Translations under genes and position numbers: made by a program
Shown here: piece by piece, positions 1 to 7,639 of the stretch
How positions within the stretch are numbered: position 1 is the stretch's first letter
How the letters are laid out: the number at the start of each line of letters is the position of its first letter
From: an uncultured Bacteroides sp.
GTDB lineage: Bacteria; Bacteroidota; Bacteroidia; Bacteroidales; Bacteroidaceae
Direction of reading: 5' to 3'
Assembly (NCBI RefSeq): GCF_902491285.1
Contig: NZ_CABUHK010000066.1
Coordinates: 1-33,082, forward strand
DNA length: 33,082 nucleotides
The notes under the pieces: generated by a model
What the model was told of the DNA's origin: nothing
The model's input: the letters and a program-made list of their open reading frames with translations, nothing else
Database searches by the model: none

Positions 1-140
1 AGTAATCCGATAAGCAGTGATTCAACCAAATGTTTCTGACCAACAATGATTTGGTCCATACCTGTCGTAAGATTGGTAACGAAAGCACTTTGTCTTTCAA
101 TCCGCTCATTTAGCTCGCGGATATCAATTGATTCAGCCAT
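1..140 (-). CDS. MoxR-family AAA+ ATPase (5' end only, runs off the left edge)
   Basis: Reading the minus strand from the ATG at 138-140 gives 46 codons with no stop before the window edge. The protein begins MAESIDIRELNERIERQ and reaches the segment MDQIIVGQKHLVESLLIGLL. The 'IVGQ...V..LLIGLL' pattern is the N-terminal signature of MoxR-type AAA+ ATPases, just ahead of the Walker A loop, which lies outside the window. In Bacteroidota such ATPases usually head the Bat (aerotolerance) operon with a DUF58 protein and von Willebrand A proteins; that context cannot be seen here. They are thought to act as chaperone-like ATPases on envelope or metal-dependent complexes. A promoter-like pair lies upstream at 221-252. 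Family assignment is fairly sure, exact function is not. Confidence 0.72.
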   Translation of the reverse strand, partial: MAESIDIRELNERIERQSAFVTNLTTGMDQIIVGQKHLVESLLIGL

Positions 141-183
141 AAATACTTAATATTTTATTATTTAATTCCCATTAATTTGATGT

Positions 184-207
184 AAGCCTTGCCTGTGTAT
201 AAGGCTT
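184..207. other. Hairpin in the moxR leader
   Basis: AAGCCTT (184-190) and AAGGCTT (201-207) form a perfect 7-bp stem with a 10-nt loop. On the plus strand it is followed by TTTATTTTG, as in a weak terminator, but no plus-strand gene precedes it in the window. On the minus strand it falls inside the 5' leader of the MoxR gene. Function is unknown. Confidence 0.4.
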
Positions 208-220
208 TTTATTTTGCTTC

Positions 221-252
221 CAAAAGTACGCCATATAATTAACGATTGCAAC
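221..252 (-). promoter_or_regulatory. Candidate Bacteroides promoter for the MoxR gene
   Basis: Reading the minus strand, GTTG (252-249) is followed after 20 nt by TACTTTTG (228-221). This resembles the Bacteroides primary sigma pattern TTTG-N19-TAnnTTTG, with one mismatch in the -33 box. It lies about 80 bases before the ATG of the MoxR gene. Confidence 0.5.
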
Positions 253-325
253 TAATTTTTATTAAAAAACAATGCGAAATCTTTAGATTAAGGTACTTTC
301 ATACGCTTTTGTACATCCATAACAT

Positions 326-363
326 TTCACCCGATCAATACAGGATTTGTATGATCGGGTGAA
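326..363 (-). terminator. 3' hairpin after the HU-LysM gene
   Basis: TTCACCCGATCA (326-337) and TGATCGGGTGAA (352-363) form a perfect 12-bp stem with a 14-nt loop. It sits 15 bases after the stop of the HU-LysM gene, which ends the ftsY-rimO-HU run. No T-tract follows on either strand, so it may be an atypical terminator or a 3'-end stabilising hairpin rather than a classical intrinsic terminator. Confidence 0.5.
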
Positions 364-377
364 TGGATTATTGCTAT

Positions 378-1670
378 TTATTCTTTTGTAAGTTCCGGTA
401 TTTCAATTGTTGTGCCATATGGTACGTTATTGGGGTTCTTAATAACCTTCGGATTGTGCTTCACAATGTATGGCCACATTGCTTTTGTGCCATAAAACCG
501 CAAAGAAACCCTTGTCAAAGTTTCCCCCTCTTTGATTGTATACTTAGTTTTGGTTCCTGTAATCTTATATGACGCCGAATCCAAATAAGCGGCAGGTTGT
601 TGTTGCGCAACCTTATTTCCTGTTTTTGCAGGGGCTGCCATTTCTTCCTTTTTAGCGACCGGTTGTGGAGTAACAACAGTTTTAGACATATCGGGCGTAG
701 CTTCTTTAATTGTATCTTTATGCTCGATTGTGTCAGCGGGTTGTGCTTCTGGATGAACTGGTTGGGTTGTTACAGGTGGCATCTCAAGCATATTTTTATC
801 GGGTGAAGAAGAGAACATATCCGGATAATAAATGAATAGAATAACACCTCCACATAGCAACAAAACAAGAATGATGATAGTAATTAAGTAAGGGACCGGT
901 GATTTTTCCTTCGCAGGAGTCTTTTTCTTAGAGTCTGGAGCGGTAGTAGTCTGTGCTGACTCTGAAAGATTTACATTCTCCTTTTCAGGCAATACTACAG
1001 GAGTTTCAGGTTTCAGATTTGCTTTCAGAAGTTCCTGCTCGATAATTTGCTCAGCTGTAATCCTTTCTGTCTCTTTTATCGGCTGTTCCGGCAGTTGACG
1101 CTGTTCAACAATAGGAATTTCTTCTTCAATCGGTTCTTGTTCTACTCCTTTTTCGCTATCGGCTTCAGTTAATGGCAATTCTTCCGGCTGTTGTTCAACC
1201 ATTACTTCTATGTTTATAGCTTCAACAACAATCGGCTCTTCAACCACTGTCTCTGTTTCAATCGGTTGTTCGGTTATTTGTTCTTCCTGAACTATATTTA
1301 CCTCTTCCTCTTCCGGTTCCTCTATCGGGGTATCCTCCAATATTGTGTTTTCGTTCAACAAAACAGTCTCGAAATGCGCAAAAGGTTTGTTTATCGTATC
1401 CCTCAGATTCGCGTCCGGAGAAAACGACACCTTCGTATGTCCCTTTATCTGAAAACGTTCACCTGTGTTGACATTGACACTTTTCCGGCTATCTACATCA
1501 ATAAGTTTGAAAGTTCCCAATCCTTTGATTTTTACAGTCTTTTCGTTCTCCAAAGCTTGTTCTATCAAGAGAAAAAACTCTTTAACAAACGCTTCGGCGT
1601 CTTTCTTGGTCATGCTATGTTTGGCTGCCAATAAGTCAGTAAGGTCTTGAATTGTTAGTCTTTCATTCAT
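378..1670 (-). CDS. HU-like DNA-binding domain fused to a transmembrane segment and a LysM domain
   Basis: 430 aa. Residues 1-95 are an HU/IHF-type domain: helical N-terminus, then VKIKGLGTFKL and a basic beta arm with VNVNTGERFQIKGHTKVSF. Residues about 105-215 are a strongly acidic, Glu/Pro-rich linker. Residues 259-282 form one hydrophobic span preceded by Lys-rich residues 248-256, which predicts a cytosolic N-terminus. Residues about 376-426 are a LysM domain (YTIKEGETLTRVSLRFYG...PYGTTIEIPEL), which would lie in the periplasm and could bind peptidoglycan. Known: HU bends DNA, LysM binds N-acetylglucosamine polymers. Inference: the protein could link the nucleoid to the wall across the inner membrane. 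It lies 12 bp downstream of a plain HU gene, so the two were probably formed by duplication and are co-transcribed. The HU fold could also have lost DNA binding. Confidence 0.85.
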   Translation of the reverse strand: MNERLTIQDLTDLLAAKHSMTKKDAEAFVKEFFLLIEQALENEKTVKIKGLGTFKLIDVDSRKSVNVNTGERFQIKGHTKVSFSPDANLRDTINKPFAHFETVLLNENTILEDTPIEEPEEEEVNIVQEEQITEQPIETETVVEEPIVVEAINIEVMVEQQPEELPLTEADSEKGVEQEPIEEEIPIVEQRQLPEQPIKETERITAEQIIEQELLKANLKPETPVVLPEKENVNLSESAQTTTAPDSKKKTPAKEKSPVPYLITIIILVLLLCGGVILFIYYPDMFSSSPDKNMLEMPPVTTQPVHPEAQPADTIEHKDTIKEATPDMSKTVVTPQPVAKKEEMAAPAKTGNKVAQQQPAAYLDSASYKITGTKTKYTIKEGETLTRVSLRFYGTKAMWPYIVKHNPKVIKNPNNVPYGTTIEIPELTKE

Positions 1671-1682
1671 AACGGGAAATAT

Positions 1683-1961
1683 TTATTTAAACTTATCTTT
1701 CAGTGTATTGCTGGGTTTGTAAGACAGCACCAGCTTGGGAGGCACCAGCATACGCTGTTTACTTGCCGGATTGATTGAAATACGTTCCGCTTTCTTTTTT
1801 ACTTCAAAAGAACCGAATCCTTGTATTCCAATCATATTACCTTCCTCCAGTTCTTTTGTCATTTCAGACAACAAAGATGCTATTAATTCAGAAGTATCCT
1901 TGATGGTGTACCCCAATCTTTCAGCCAGTTCAGATGTAAACTCCTTATTATTCATAGTCAT
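1683..1961 (-). CDS. HU/IHF-family DNA-binding protein
   Basis: 92 aa, the usual size of HU and IHF subunits. The family pattern is visible: N-terminal helices (FTSELAERLGYTIKDTSELIASLL), the turn GIQGFGSFEVKKK, and the arm with ISINPASKQRMLVPPKLVLSYKPS. It would bind and bend DNA as a dimer. The start overlaps the 3' end of rimO by 14 bp; a second ATG at 1955 would overlap by 8 bp, and either is compatible with translational coupling. The product could dimerise with itself or with the HU domain of the downstream membrane-anchored protein; that is speculation from adjacency. I cannot tell whether it corresponds to HU or IHF in function. Confidence 0.9.
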   Translation of the reverse strand: MTMNNKEFTSELAERLGYTIKDTSELIASLLSEMTKELEEGNMIGIQGFGSFEVKKKAERISINPASKQRMLVPPKLVLSYKPSNTLKDKFK

Positions 1962-3258
1962 TTATTATCTTTGCATATAAATCAAAATCGTCTGCGTCTA
2001 TCACTTCTACCTGATAAAACTTTCCGATTTCAAGCTCCTTTTCAGCATGATTAATCAACACCTCCGGATCCACTTCCGGTGAATCAAATTCTGTTCTTCC
2101 GATATAAAAATCCCCTTCCAGCCGATCGATGATAATTTTCATCTGTTTACCGATTTTTCCGGCGCTCAACTCAGCCGAAATTCCCTGTTGTATATCCATT
2201 AATTCATCAAGCCGGGCTTGTTTCACTTCTTGCGGAATAATATCCTCATAGGCTTCTGCGGCATATGTACCCTCCTCTTCGGAATAAGCAAAAGCCCCCA
2301 TTCTATCGAAGCGTACCTTGCGCACAAACTCCTTTAATTCTTCAAAGTCGTCCTCTGTTTCCCCAGGATGTCCTACCATTAAAGTCGTCCGTAGATGAAT
2401 ACCCGGCACTTCTTTACGAAATTGTTCAATCAGCCTGTAAGTATCTTCCTTAGTAACCTGTCGACGCATCAGTTTCAACATATTATCACTGATATGTTGA
2501 AGAGCGATATCCATATATTTGCATACATTATCGCGTTCACGCATAACCCGGAATAAATCAGTGGGAAAGTGTGCCGGATATGCGTAATGCAAGCGAATCC
2601 ATTCCACTCCTGGTATATCCGAAATGCGTTCTATTAGTTCAGGAAGCATCTGCTTCTTATATCGGTCAATACCATAATAAGTCAATTCCTGAGCAATAAC
2701 TTGAAACTCTTTCACACCTTGTGAAACCAAATATCGAACTTCGTCCAGTATTTCTTCTATGGATTTGGAAATATGGCGTCCTGTAATAATCGGAATAGCG
2801 CAATAAGAGCATTTACGGTCACATCCTTCTGATATTTTCAGATAAGCATAATGCTTGGGAGTAGTCAACGTTCGCTCAATATACAATTCGTCATGATAAG
2901 CCTTCCCTAAATCCTGCAATAATTCTTTCCAGTTGAATTTCCCATAAAATTTATCCACTTGAGGTATTTCAACCGCCAGTTCCTTAAGGTAGCGTTCGGA
3001 AAGGCATCCCATTACGAAAAGCTTCTTTAAATCACCTTCTTCCTTCCTTTCGGCAAATTCTAGAATCATATTGATAGACTCCTCTTTGGCATCGCCGATA
3101 AAACCACATGTGTTGATAACGGCTATTTCTCCTTGGGGATTTTCCGTATCATGGGTTACGCTGTATCCCGCCTCCTCCAATTGACGCATCAATTGCTCTG
3201 AATCTACCAGATTTTTGGAGCACCCTAAGGTAATTATATCAATTCTTTTTCTTTTCAT
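1948..3258 (-). CDS. rimO: Ribosomal protein S12 methylthiotransferase RimO
   Basis: 436 aa, normal length. RimO is a radical-SAM enzyme that adds a methylthio group to an Asp of ribosomal protein S12. The N-terminal UPF0004 domain starts with IDIITLGCSKNLVDSE and has its three cluster cysteines at about 13, 51 and 85. The radical-SAM motif CDRKCSYC has cysteines at 146, 150 and 153. A TRAM-like beta domain occupies the last 65 residues or so. The GCSKNLVDSE signature fits RimO rather than the tRNA enzyme MiaB. The ATG overlaps the ftsY stop by 4 bp (ATGA), and the end overlaps the HU gene, so the genes form one operon. Confidence 0.95.
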   Translation of the reverse strand: MKRKRIDIITLGCSKNLVDSEQLMRQLEEAGYSVTHDTENPQGEIAVINTCGFIGDAKEESINMILEFAERKEEGDLKKLFVMGCLSERYLKELAVEIPQVDKFYGKFNWKELLQDLGKAYHDELYIERTLTTPKHYAYLKISEGCDRKCSYCAIPIITGRHISKSIEEILDEVRYLVSQGVKEFQVIAQELTYYGIDRYKKQMLPELIERISDIPGVEWIRLHYAYPAHFPTDLFRVMRERDNVCKYMDIALQHISDNMLKLMRRQVTKEDTYRLIEQFRKEVPGIHLRTTLMVGHPGETEDDFEELKEFVRKVRFDRMGAFAYSEEEGTYAAEAYEDIIPQEVKQARLDELMDIQQGISAELSAGKIGKQMKIIIDRLEGDFYIGRTEFDSPEVDPEVLINHAEKELEIGKFYQVEVIDADDFDLYAKIINDYE

Positions 3259-4214
3259 GCATTCTCTCCAAACAAGGAATCTACAAATTCGTTTTTACGG
3301 AATACTTGTAAGTCCTCCATACCTTCGCCTAATCCGATATATTTTACAGGAATCTTGAACTGATCGGAAATGCCAATTACAACACCGCCTTTAGCCGTAC
3401 CATCCAGTTTTGTGATAGCCATAGCAGTCACTTCAGTTGCCAAAGTGAATTGCTTTGCCTGTTCGAAAGCATTTTGTCCGGTTGAACCATCCAATACCAG
3501 CAAAACTTCATCCGGTGCATCAGGCACCACTTTTTTCATAACGTTCTTTATCTTCGTCAGCTCATTCATCAAGCCGACTTTATTGTGAAGACGTCCGGCC
3601 GTGTCAATGATGACAACATCAGCATTGTTAGCAACAGCGGAACTGAGGGTGTCGTATGCAACAGATGCCGGGTCAGCTCCCATTTTCTGTTTGATAACCG
3701 GTACCCCTACCCGTTCTCCCCAAATCATGAGCTGTTCCACAGCGGCAGCACGGAATGTATCGGCAGCTCCTAAATAAACGGATTTGCCCGCCTTTTTAAA
3801 CTGATAAGCCAGTTTTCCGATAGTCGTAGTCTTGCCTACCCCATTTACTCCCACCACCATAATCACATAAGGCTTTCTTTCGACAGGCACGTCAAAATCA
3901 GCTACATCATCCGAATTATTTTCGGTTAACAGGGCAGCTATTTCGTCACGCAATATATGATTCAGTTCCTGGGTATTGACATATTTATCTGCAGCAGCAC
4001 GTTTTTCTATGCGCTTGATAATATTCAAAGTGGTTTCCACACCCACATCGGATGTGATCAGCACTTCTTCCAGATTATCCAATACTTCATCATCTACCTT
4101 TGACTTACCAGCCACAGCACGAGCTATTTTACTAAATACGCTCTCTTTGGTTTTAGATAATCCTTTATCTAAAGTTTCCTTCTTCTCCTTTGAAAAAAAA
4201 CTGAAAAATCCCAT
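3255..4214 (-). CDS. ftsY: Signal recognition particle receptor FtsY
   Basis: 319 aa, short because the acidic A domain common in proteobacteria is absent; this is usual for compact FtsY. The N domain spans about 22-100. The SRP GTPase domain shows G1 GVNGVGKT at 122-129, DTFRAAA at 152-158, G3 DTAGR at 204-208 and G4 TKLDGTAKGG at 268-277. FtsY docks ribosome-SRP complexes at the inner membrane for co-translational insertion. An N-terminal MGFFSFFSKEKK stretch can serve as an amphipathic membrane anchor. Translation of rimO is coupled through a 4-bp overlap. A -7 box lies 33 bases upstream, after the terminator of the ribosomal operon. Confidence 0.96.
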   Translation of the reverse strand: MGFFSFFSKEKKETLDKGLSKTKESVFSKIARAVAGKSKVDDEVLDNLEEVLITSDVGVETTLNIIKRIEKRAAADKYVNTQELNHILRDEIAALLTENNSDDVADFDVPVERKPYVIMVVGVNGVGKTTTIGKLAYQFKKAGKSVYLGAADTFRAAAVEQLMIWGERVGVPVIKQKMGADPASVAYDTLSSAVANNADVVIIDTAGRLHNKVGLMNELTKIKNVMKKVVPDAPDEVLLVLDGSTGQNAFEQAKQFTLATEVTAMAITKLDGTAKGGVVIGISDQFKIPVKYIGLGEGMEDLQVFRKNEFVDSLFGENA

Positions 4215-4246
4215 ATTTACGGTTGTTTGTATAATACATTATGCTA

Positions 4247-4254
4247 CAAAGATA
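4247..4254 (-). promoter_or_regulatory. -7 box for the ftsY-rimO-HU operon
   Basis: The minus strand reads TATCTTTG, an exact TAnnTTTG match, 33 bases before the ftsY ATG and directly after the rpmB-operon terminator. No clear TTTG -33 box at 19-21 nt; the region is T-rich. Confidence 0.55.
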
Positions 4255-4292
4255 TAACAAAGGATTGAAAAAGTAAAAAAAAGAAGCAATAA

Positions 4293-4327
4293 AAAATCCT
4301 CTCACTGATAAACAATGAGAGGATTTT
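4293..4327 (-). terminator. Intrinsic terminator of the rpmB-rpmG-DUF4295 operon
   Basis: AAAATCCTCTCA (4293-4304) and TGAGAGGATTTT (4316-4327) make a perfect 12-bp stem with an 11-nt loop. On the minus strand the stem runs into T-rich sequence. It begins 27 bases after the DUF4295 stop and separates the ribosomal operon from ftsY. Confidence 0.85.
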
Positions 4328-4354
4328 GGCTTTATAGCGTGTATGCTATTTCAA

Positions 4355-4513
4355 TTACTTTTTGAAAAAGTCTTGTACTTTTTCGTTCGGAACCATTTGT
4401 TCATCAAAAACGTATGCTCCGGTTTTCGGAGATTTTACCATTTTGATAACCTTGGTATAAGCACGACCTTCTTTGGTACCATCGTGCAAACTTGCTACTG
4501 TTTTCTTTGCCAT
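4355..4513 (-). CDS. DUF4295 small basic protein
   Basis: 52 aa, read from ATG 4511-4513 to TAA 4355-4357: MAKKTVASLHDGTKEGRAYT, then a Lys-rich middle, ending NEKVQDFFKK. I recognise this as the DUF4295 family, which in Bacteroidota sits immediately after rpmB and rpmG. It is small, basic and begins MAKK like many ribosomal proteins, so a ribosome-associated role is plausible but not established by sequence. It starts 17 bp after rpmG and is the last gene before the terminator, so it is co-transcribed with L28 and L33. Confidence 0.88.
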   Translation of the reverse strand: MAKKTVASLHDGTKEGRAYTKVIKMVKSPKTGAYVFDEQMVPNEKVQDFFKK

Positions 4514-4530
4514 GGGTTATACTTCTTTTA

Positions 4531-4719
4531 TTATTTAATTTCCTTGTGTACTGTTACTCTCTTTAGAATCGGGTTGTATTTTTTCAACTCAAGTCTTTCT
4601 GTAGTATTCTTTCTGTTCTTAGTTGTGATATAACGAGATGTTCCCGGCATTCCACTGTCTTTGTGTTCTGTACATTCCAGAATCACCTGTACTCTGTTAC
4701 CTTTTGCTTTCTTTGCCAT
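4531..4719 (-). CDS. rpmG: Large-subunit ribosomal protein L33 (bL33)
   Basis: 62 aa. The L33 pattern is clear: [12 protein letters not shown], then [11 protein letters not shown] and a C-terminal [16 protein letters not shown]. Only one cysteine remains, so this is the zinc-free (C-minus) form of L33. A good Shine-Dalgarno-like GAGGAG lies before the ATG. It follows rpmB by 21 bp and precedes the DUF4295 gene, an arrangement typical of the phylum. Confidence 0.96.
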   Translation of the reverse strand: MAKKAKGNRVQVILECTEHKDSGMPGTSRYITTKNRKNTTERLELKKYNPILKRVTVHKEIK

Positions 4720-4740
4720 TGTAAGTTTTCTCCTCTACGT

Positions 4741-5001
4741 TTAGCCGATTACTTTAATGCTTTTCCAATCACAATAACCTTTAGCCACAGCTTCAGTCAG
4801 CGCAGCATCCAGTCCTTTTTTGTTGATAATACGCAACCCGTTAGCGCAAAGGCTAAGGCTGATCCAACAATCCTGTTCTACATAATAGAACTTTTTGTTA
4901 AACAAGTTCAAATCAAAGGTTCTTTTAGTTCTTCTCTTTGAGTGTGAAACATTGTTGCCAATCATGGCTTTCTTTCCGGTAATTTGACAAATCTTCGACA
5001 T
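4741..5001 (-). CDS. rpmB: Large-subunit ribosomal protein L28 (bL28)
   Basis: 86 aa, slightly longer than the E. coli protein. It starts [20 protein letters not shown], followed by the basic KRRTKR segment typical of L28, and has a structured C-terminal half ([21 protein letters not shown]). It is a component of the 50S subunit. First gene of the rpmB-rpmG-DUF4295 operon; a promoter-like sequence lies 50-80 bp upstream. Confidence 0.96.
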   Translation of the reverse strand: MSKICQITGKKAMIGNNVSHSKRRTKRTFDLNLFNKKFYYVEQDCWISLSLCANGLRIINKKGLDAALTEAVAKGYCDWKSIKVIG

Positions 5002-5051
5002 TTCTATCTTATTTTTATAGTTTTATATCTATACTTATTTCAAACAGGACG

Positions 5052-5083
5052 CAAAGTAAGCACTTTTATCCGTATAAAACAAG
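5052..5083 (-). promoter_or_regulatory. Candidate promoter of the rpmB operon
   Basis: On the minus strand, CTTG (5083-5080) is separated by 20 nt from TTACTTTG (5059-5052). Both boxes differ by one base from TTTG and TAnnTTTG. The position, 50 bases before the rpmB ATG, suits a ribosomal-protein promoter. Confidence 0.5.
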
Positions 5084-5123
5084 GATTTCTTAAAATAATT
5101 CACTTATAGGCGGCTATTTTTCT

Positions 5124-6356
5124 TTATTTGAGTAAATCCCGGAGCATTAGTAGTGCATTATTGCCTGCTCTTTCGATGTTCATGGCTCTTCCACGATTCG
5201 TTTCCTGTCTGTAAGTACGAATTTCGTTTTTATAACCAGCAGCTATCCAAACAGTTCCCACAGGTTTCTCCGGAGTGCCGCCCCCCGGACCGGCTATTCC
5301 TGATGTCGCAACGGCGCAGTCAGTTTTTAATGCTTTCATCGCACCTTTCACCATTTCAATTACAGTTTCCTCGCTTACAGCGCCATAGCATTCCAGAGTC
5401 TCGGAGGAAACACCCAAGAGTCTCATTTTTACGTCATTAGAATAAGCTACTACACTGCCATTAAAATATTCCGAGCTCCCGGCGATGGATGTCAATCGTG
5501 CGGCAATACTTCCACCGGTACAACTTTCTGCGGTGGAAACGGTTAATTTCTTCTTTTTCAATAGTTCGCCCACGATAATTTCCAGTGGCGTATCTTCCTC
5601 ACTAAAAATGTCTTCACCTAATATTTCCTCCAGTTTTACTTTTTCGCGGTCAAGAAGGGCTTTTACCTTTTCCTTTTTTTGTCCGCGCCCGGTTAGTCTC
5701 AGGCGAATTATTCCGAGTTTAGGCAGATATGCCAATTTGATACATTCCGGCAAAGCATTTTCCCAAGACTCCAATTTTTCTGCCAGTACCGATTCCGGAT
5801 AATGCTGCACGAGGAAGGTCTGGTGAATGATTACATCCGTTTGAAACCTTTCTTGCAACCTCGGCAATACGCTTTCGGTCATTACGGCAGTCATTTCCTG
5901 CGGAACTCCGGGCATAGAAACAAGTACCTTTCCATCTTTTTCAAACCAACTGACAGAAGCACTTCCTACCGGATTATTGATTACCGTACAATCCTTAGGA
6001 ACCATCGCTTGGCTTTTATTGAGTGCATTCATTGGGATTTTTCCCGCCAACACCCGCTTTACATTTTCAAATACTTCCTCGCTGAATATCAGTTCCGTAT
6101 GGAAGTACTTACAAAGAGTTTGTTTGGTTATGTCATCTTTAGTAGGACCAAGTCCTCCAGTTACTAAAACAATATTCACCCTTTTCATCGCATTATCAAT
6201 CGCTTCCAGGATCTCTTCTTCCCGGTCGCGAATTGAAATAATACGAAGGACTTCAATACCTATTTTGTTTAACTCCTGTCCCATCCAGGCGGAATTAGTA
6301 TCAACGACCTGCCCTATCAGCAATTCATCGCCAATGGCTATAATCTCGGCAAACAT
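5124..6356 (-). CDS. cinA: CinA-like protein (nucleotide-binding domain plus nicotinamide-nucleotide amidase domain)
   Basis: 410 aa, full family length. The N-terminal half (about 1-170) is a MoCF/MoeA-like domain with [14 protein letters not shown] and [11 protein letters not shown] (65-75). The C-terminal half (about 255-410) is the amidase domain with STAESCTGG (274-282) and the loop [19 protein letters not shown]. Known activities in the family are deamidation of NMN (PncC-like domain) and ADP-ribose pyrophosphatase activity in some members; the competence link of the name comes from Gram-positive bacteria and need not apply here. It follows tsaD on the same strand with a 54-bp gap and may be co-transcribed. 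Confidence 0.93.
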   Translation of the reverse strand: MFAEIIAIGDELLIGQVVDTNSAWMGQELNKIGIEVLRIISIRDREEEILEAIDNAMKRVNIVLVTGGLGPTKDDITKQTLCKYFHTELIFSEEVFENVKRVLAGKIPMNALNKSQAMVPKDCTVINNPVGSASVSWFEKDGKVLVSMPGVPQEMTAVMTESVLPRLQERFQTDVIIHQTFLVQHYPESVLAEKLESWENALPECIKLAYLPKLGIIRLRLTGRGQKKEKVKALLDREKVKLEEILGEDIFSEEDTPLEIIVGELLKKKKLTVSTAESCTGGSIAARLTSIAGSSEYFNGSVVAYSNDVKMRLLGVSSETLECYGAVSEETVIEMVKGAMKALKTDCAVATSGIAGPGGGTPEKPVGTVWIAAGYKNEIRTYRQETNRGRAMNIERAGNNALLMLRDLLK

Positions 6357-6410
6357 ATTTTCCTATTTTAATTATATACTCCTAATATTATATAGGTATG
6401 CAAAAACGAC

Positions 6411-7430
6411 TTATAATGTGACGCGCGAATAGGCCGGAAGATCAATGGAGCAGAAGTCTTTATCCAAATATTTAAAATATCCGGTAATGGCAATCATAGC
6501 CGCATTGTCAGTCGTGTAGCTAAATTTAGGAATAAATATGTTCCAGCCATATTTCTCCGCATGTTTCCGGAACGAATTACGCAACCCGTTATTTGCAGAA
6601 ACCCCACCTGCTACGGCCACTTCTTTAATTTTATATTCTTTGGCTGCTTTCCGCAATTTATCCATCAGTATGTCTACAACCGTCGCTTCCAGCGATGCCG
6701 CCAGATCCACTTTATGATGTTCGATAAAATCAGGATCTTCTTTCATCCAATCGCGCAATGAATACAGAAATGAGGTTTTCAGCCCGCTAAAACTGTAATC
6801 CAAGCCTGGAATATGCGGTTTACTGAACGTGAATGCTTTCGGATTTCCCTGGCGTGCCAGTTTGTCAATAATCGGACCGCCAGGATAACCTAATCCCATA
6901 ACTTTTGAACATTTATCTATTGCCTCGCCTGCGGCATCATCAATCGTCTGACCGAGAATTTCCATGTCATTATATGCTTTCACCAATATAATTTGTGAAT
7001 TTCCTCCGGACACAAGCAAGCAAAGGAACGGGAATTGAGGTTGTTTACTCTCTTCTCCTTCCACTTTAATAAAATGCGCTAAAACGTGTCCTGTTAGATG
7101 ATTAACATCAATCATAGGAATATTTAAAGAACGAGCGAATCCTTTGGCGAAAGAAACACCGACAAGCAAGGAGCCCATCAAGCCTGGACCACGAGTGAAA
7201 GCTATTGCACTCAATTCTTCTTTAGTGACACCGGCACGTTTTAATGCTTCATGTACTACTGGTACGATATTTTGCTGGTGTGCCCGTGAAGCGAGTTCAG
7301 GTACTACTCCACCGTATGCTTCGTGTACGGCTTGACTTGATACCACATTTGACAGCAGATAACCATCCTTGATAACGGCTGCCGATGTATCATCACAAGA
7401 GGATTCAATTCCTAATATTATTGCACTCAT
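6411..7430 (-). CDS. tsaD: tRNA N6-adenosine threonylcarbamoyltransferase TsaD
   Basis: 339 aa, usual length. TsaD transfers the threonylcarbamoyl group to A37 of ANN-decoding tRNAs, with TsaB and TsaE as partners. Visible motifs are ILGIESSCDDTSAAV at the N-terminus, the metal-binding His111 and His115 in VNHLTGHVLAH, the nucleotide-binding loop LVSGGNSQIILV, GGVSANNGLR, and YTTDNAAMIA near the C-terminus. It starts at the ATG ending at 7430 and has a -7 box 21 bp upstream. It is divergent from the TamB-like gene. Confidence 0.96.
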   Translation of the reverse strand: MSAIILGIESSCDDTSAAVIKDGYLLSNVVSSQAVHEAYGGVVPELASRAHQQNIVPVVHEALKRAGVTKEELSAIAFTRGPGLMGSLLVGVSFAKGFARSLNIPMIDVNHLTGHVLAHFIKVEGEESKQPQFPFLCLLVSGGNSQIILVKAYNDMEILGQTIDDAAGEAIDKCSKVMGLGYPGGPIIDKLARQGNPKAFTFSKPHIPGLDYSFSGLKTSFLYSLRDWMKEDPDFIEHHKVDLAASLEATVVDILMDKLRKAAKEYKIKEVAVAGGVSANNGLRNSFRKHAEKYGWNIFIPKFSYTTDNAAMIAITGYFKYLDKDFCSIDLPAYSRVTL

Positions 7431-7451
7431 AAGTATTTATATTAAACGGTG

Positions 7452-7459
7452 CAAAAGTA
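7452..7459 (-). promoter_or_regulatory. -7 box for tsaD
   Basis: The minus strand reads TACTTTTG followed by CACC, an exact TAnnTTTG match 21 bases before the ATG. No convincing -33 box. Confidence 0.5.
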
Positions 7460-7492
7460 ATCATAAAACTACGATTCATACGAACTATTTTA

Positions 7493-7500
7493 TATTTTTG
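7493..7500 (+). promoter_or_regulatory. -7 box for the TamB-like gene
   Basis: TATTTTTG matches TAnnTTTG exactly and lies about 140 bases before the proposed start at 7640. No TTTG at the right distance upstream, so support is moderate. Confidence 0.4.
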
Positions 7501-7639
7501 TTTGTAGAATATAAAAAAGAGAGTTTCAAGTAATAGGTCTTGTCGGAAACATGGGCTTATCTGATTGCTTTCTTTTTCTCTATCTCACTTTTTTATATTA
7601 CTTTTGTTCGCAAAATAAAAGTAATCGCTTATCAGAACG

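Noticed and set aside
1191..1634. 147-codon open frame antisense to the HU-LysM gene
   Set aside because: It is the complement of a repetitive Glu/Pro-rich coding region; its Phe/Tyr/Cys-rich translation has no domain character.
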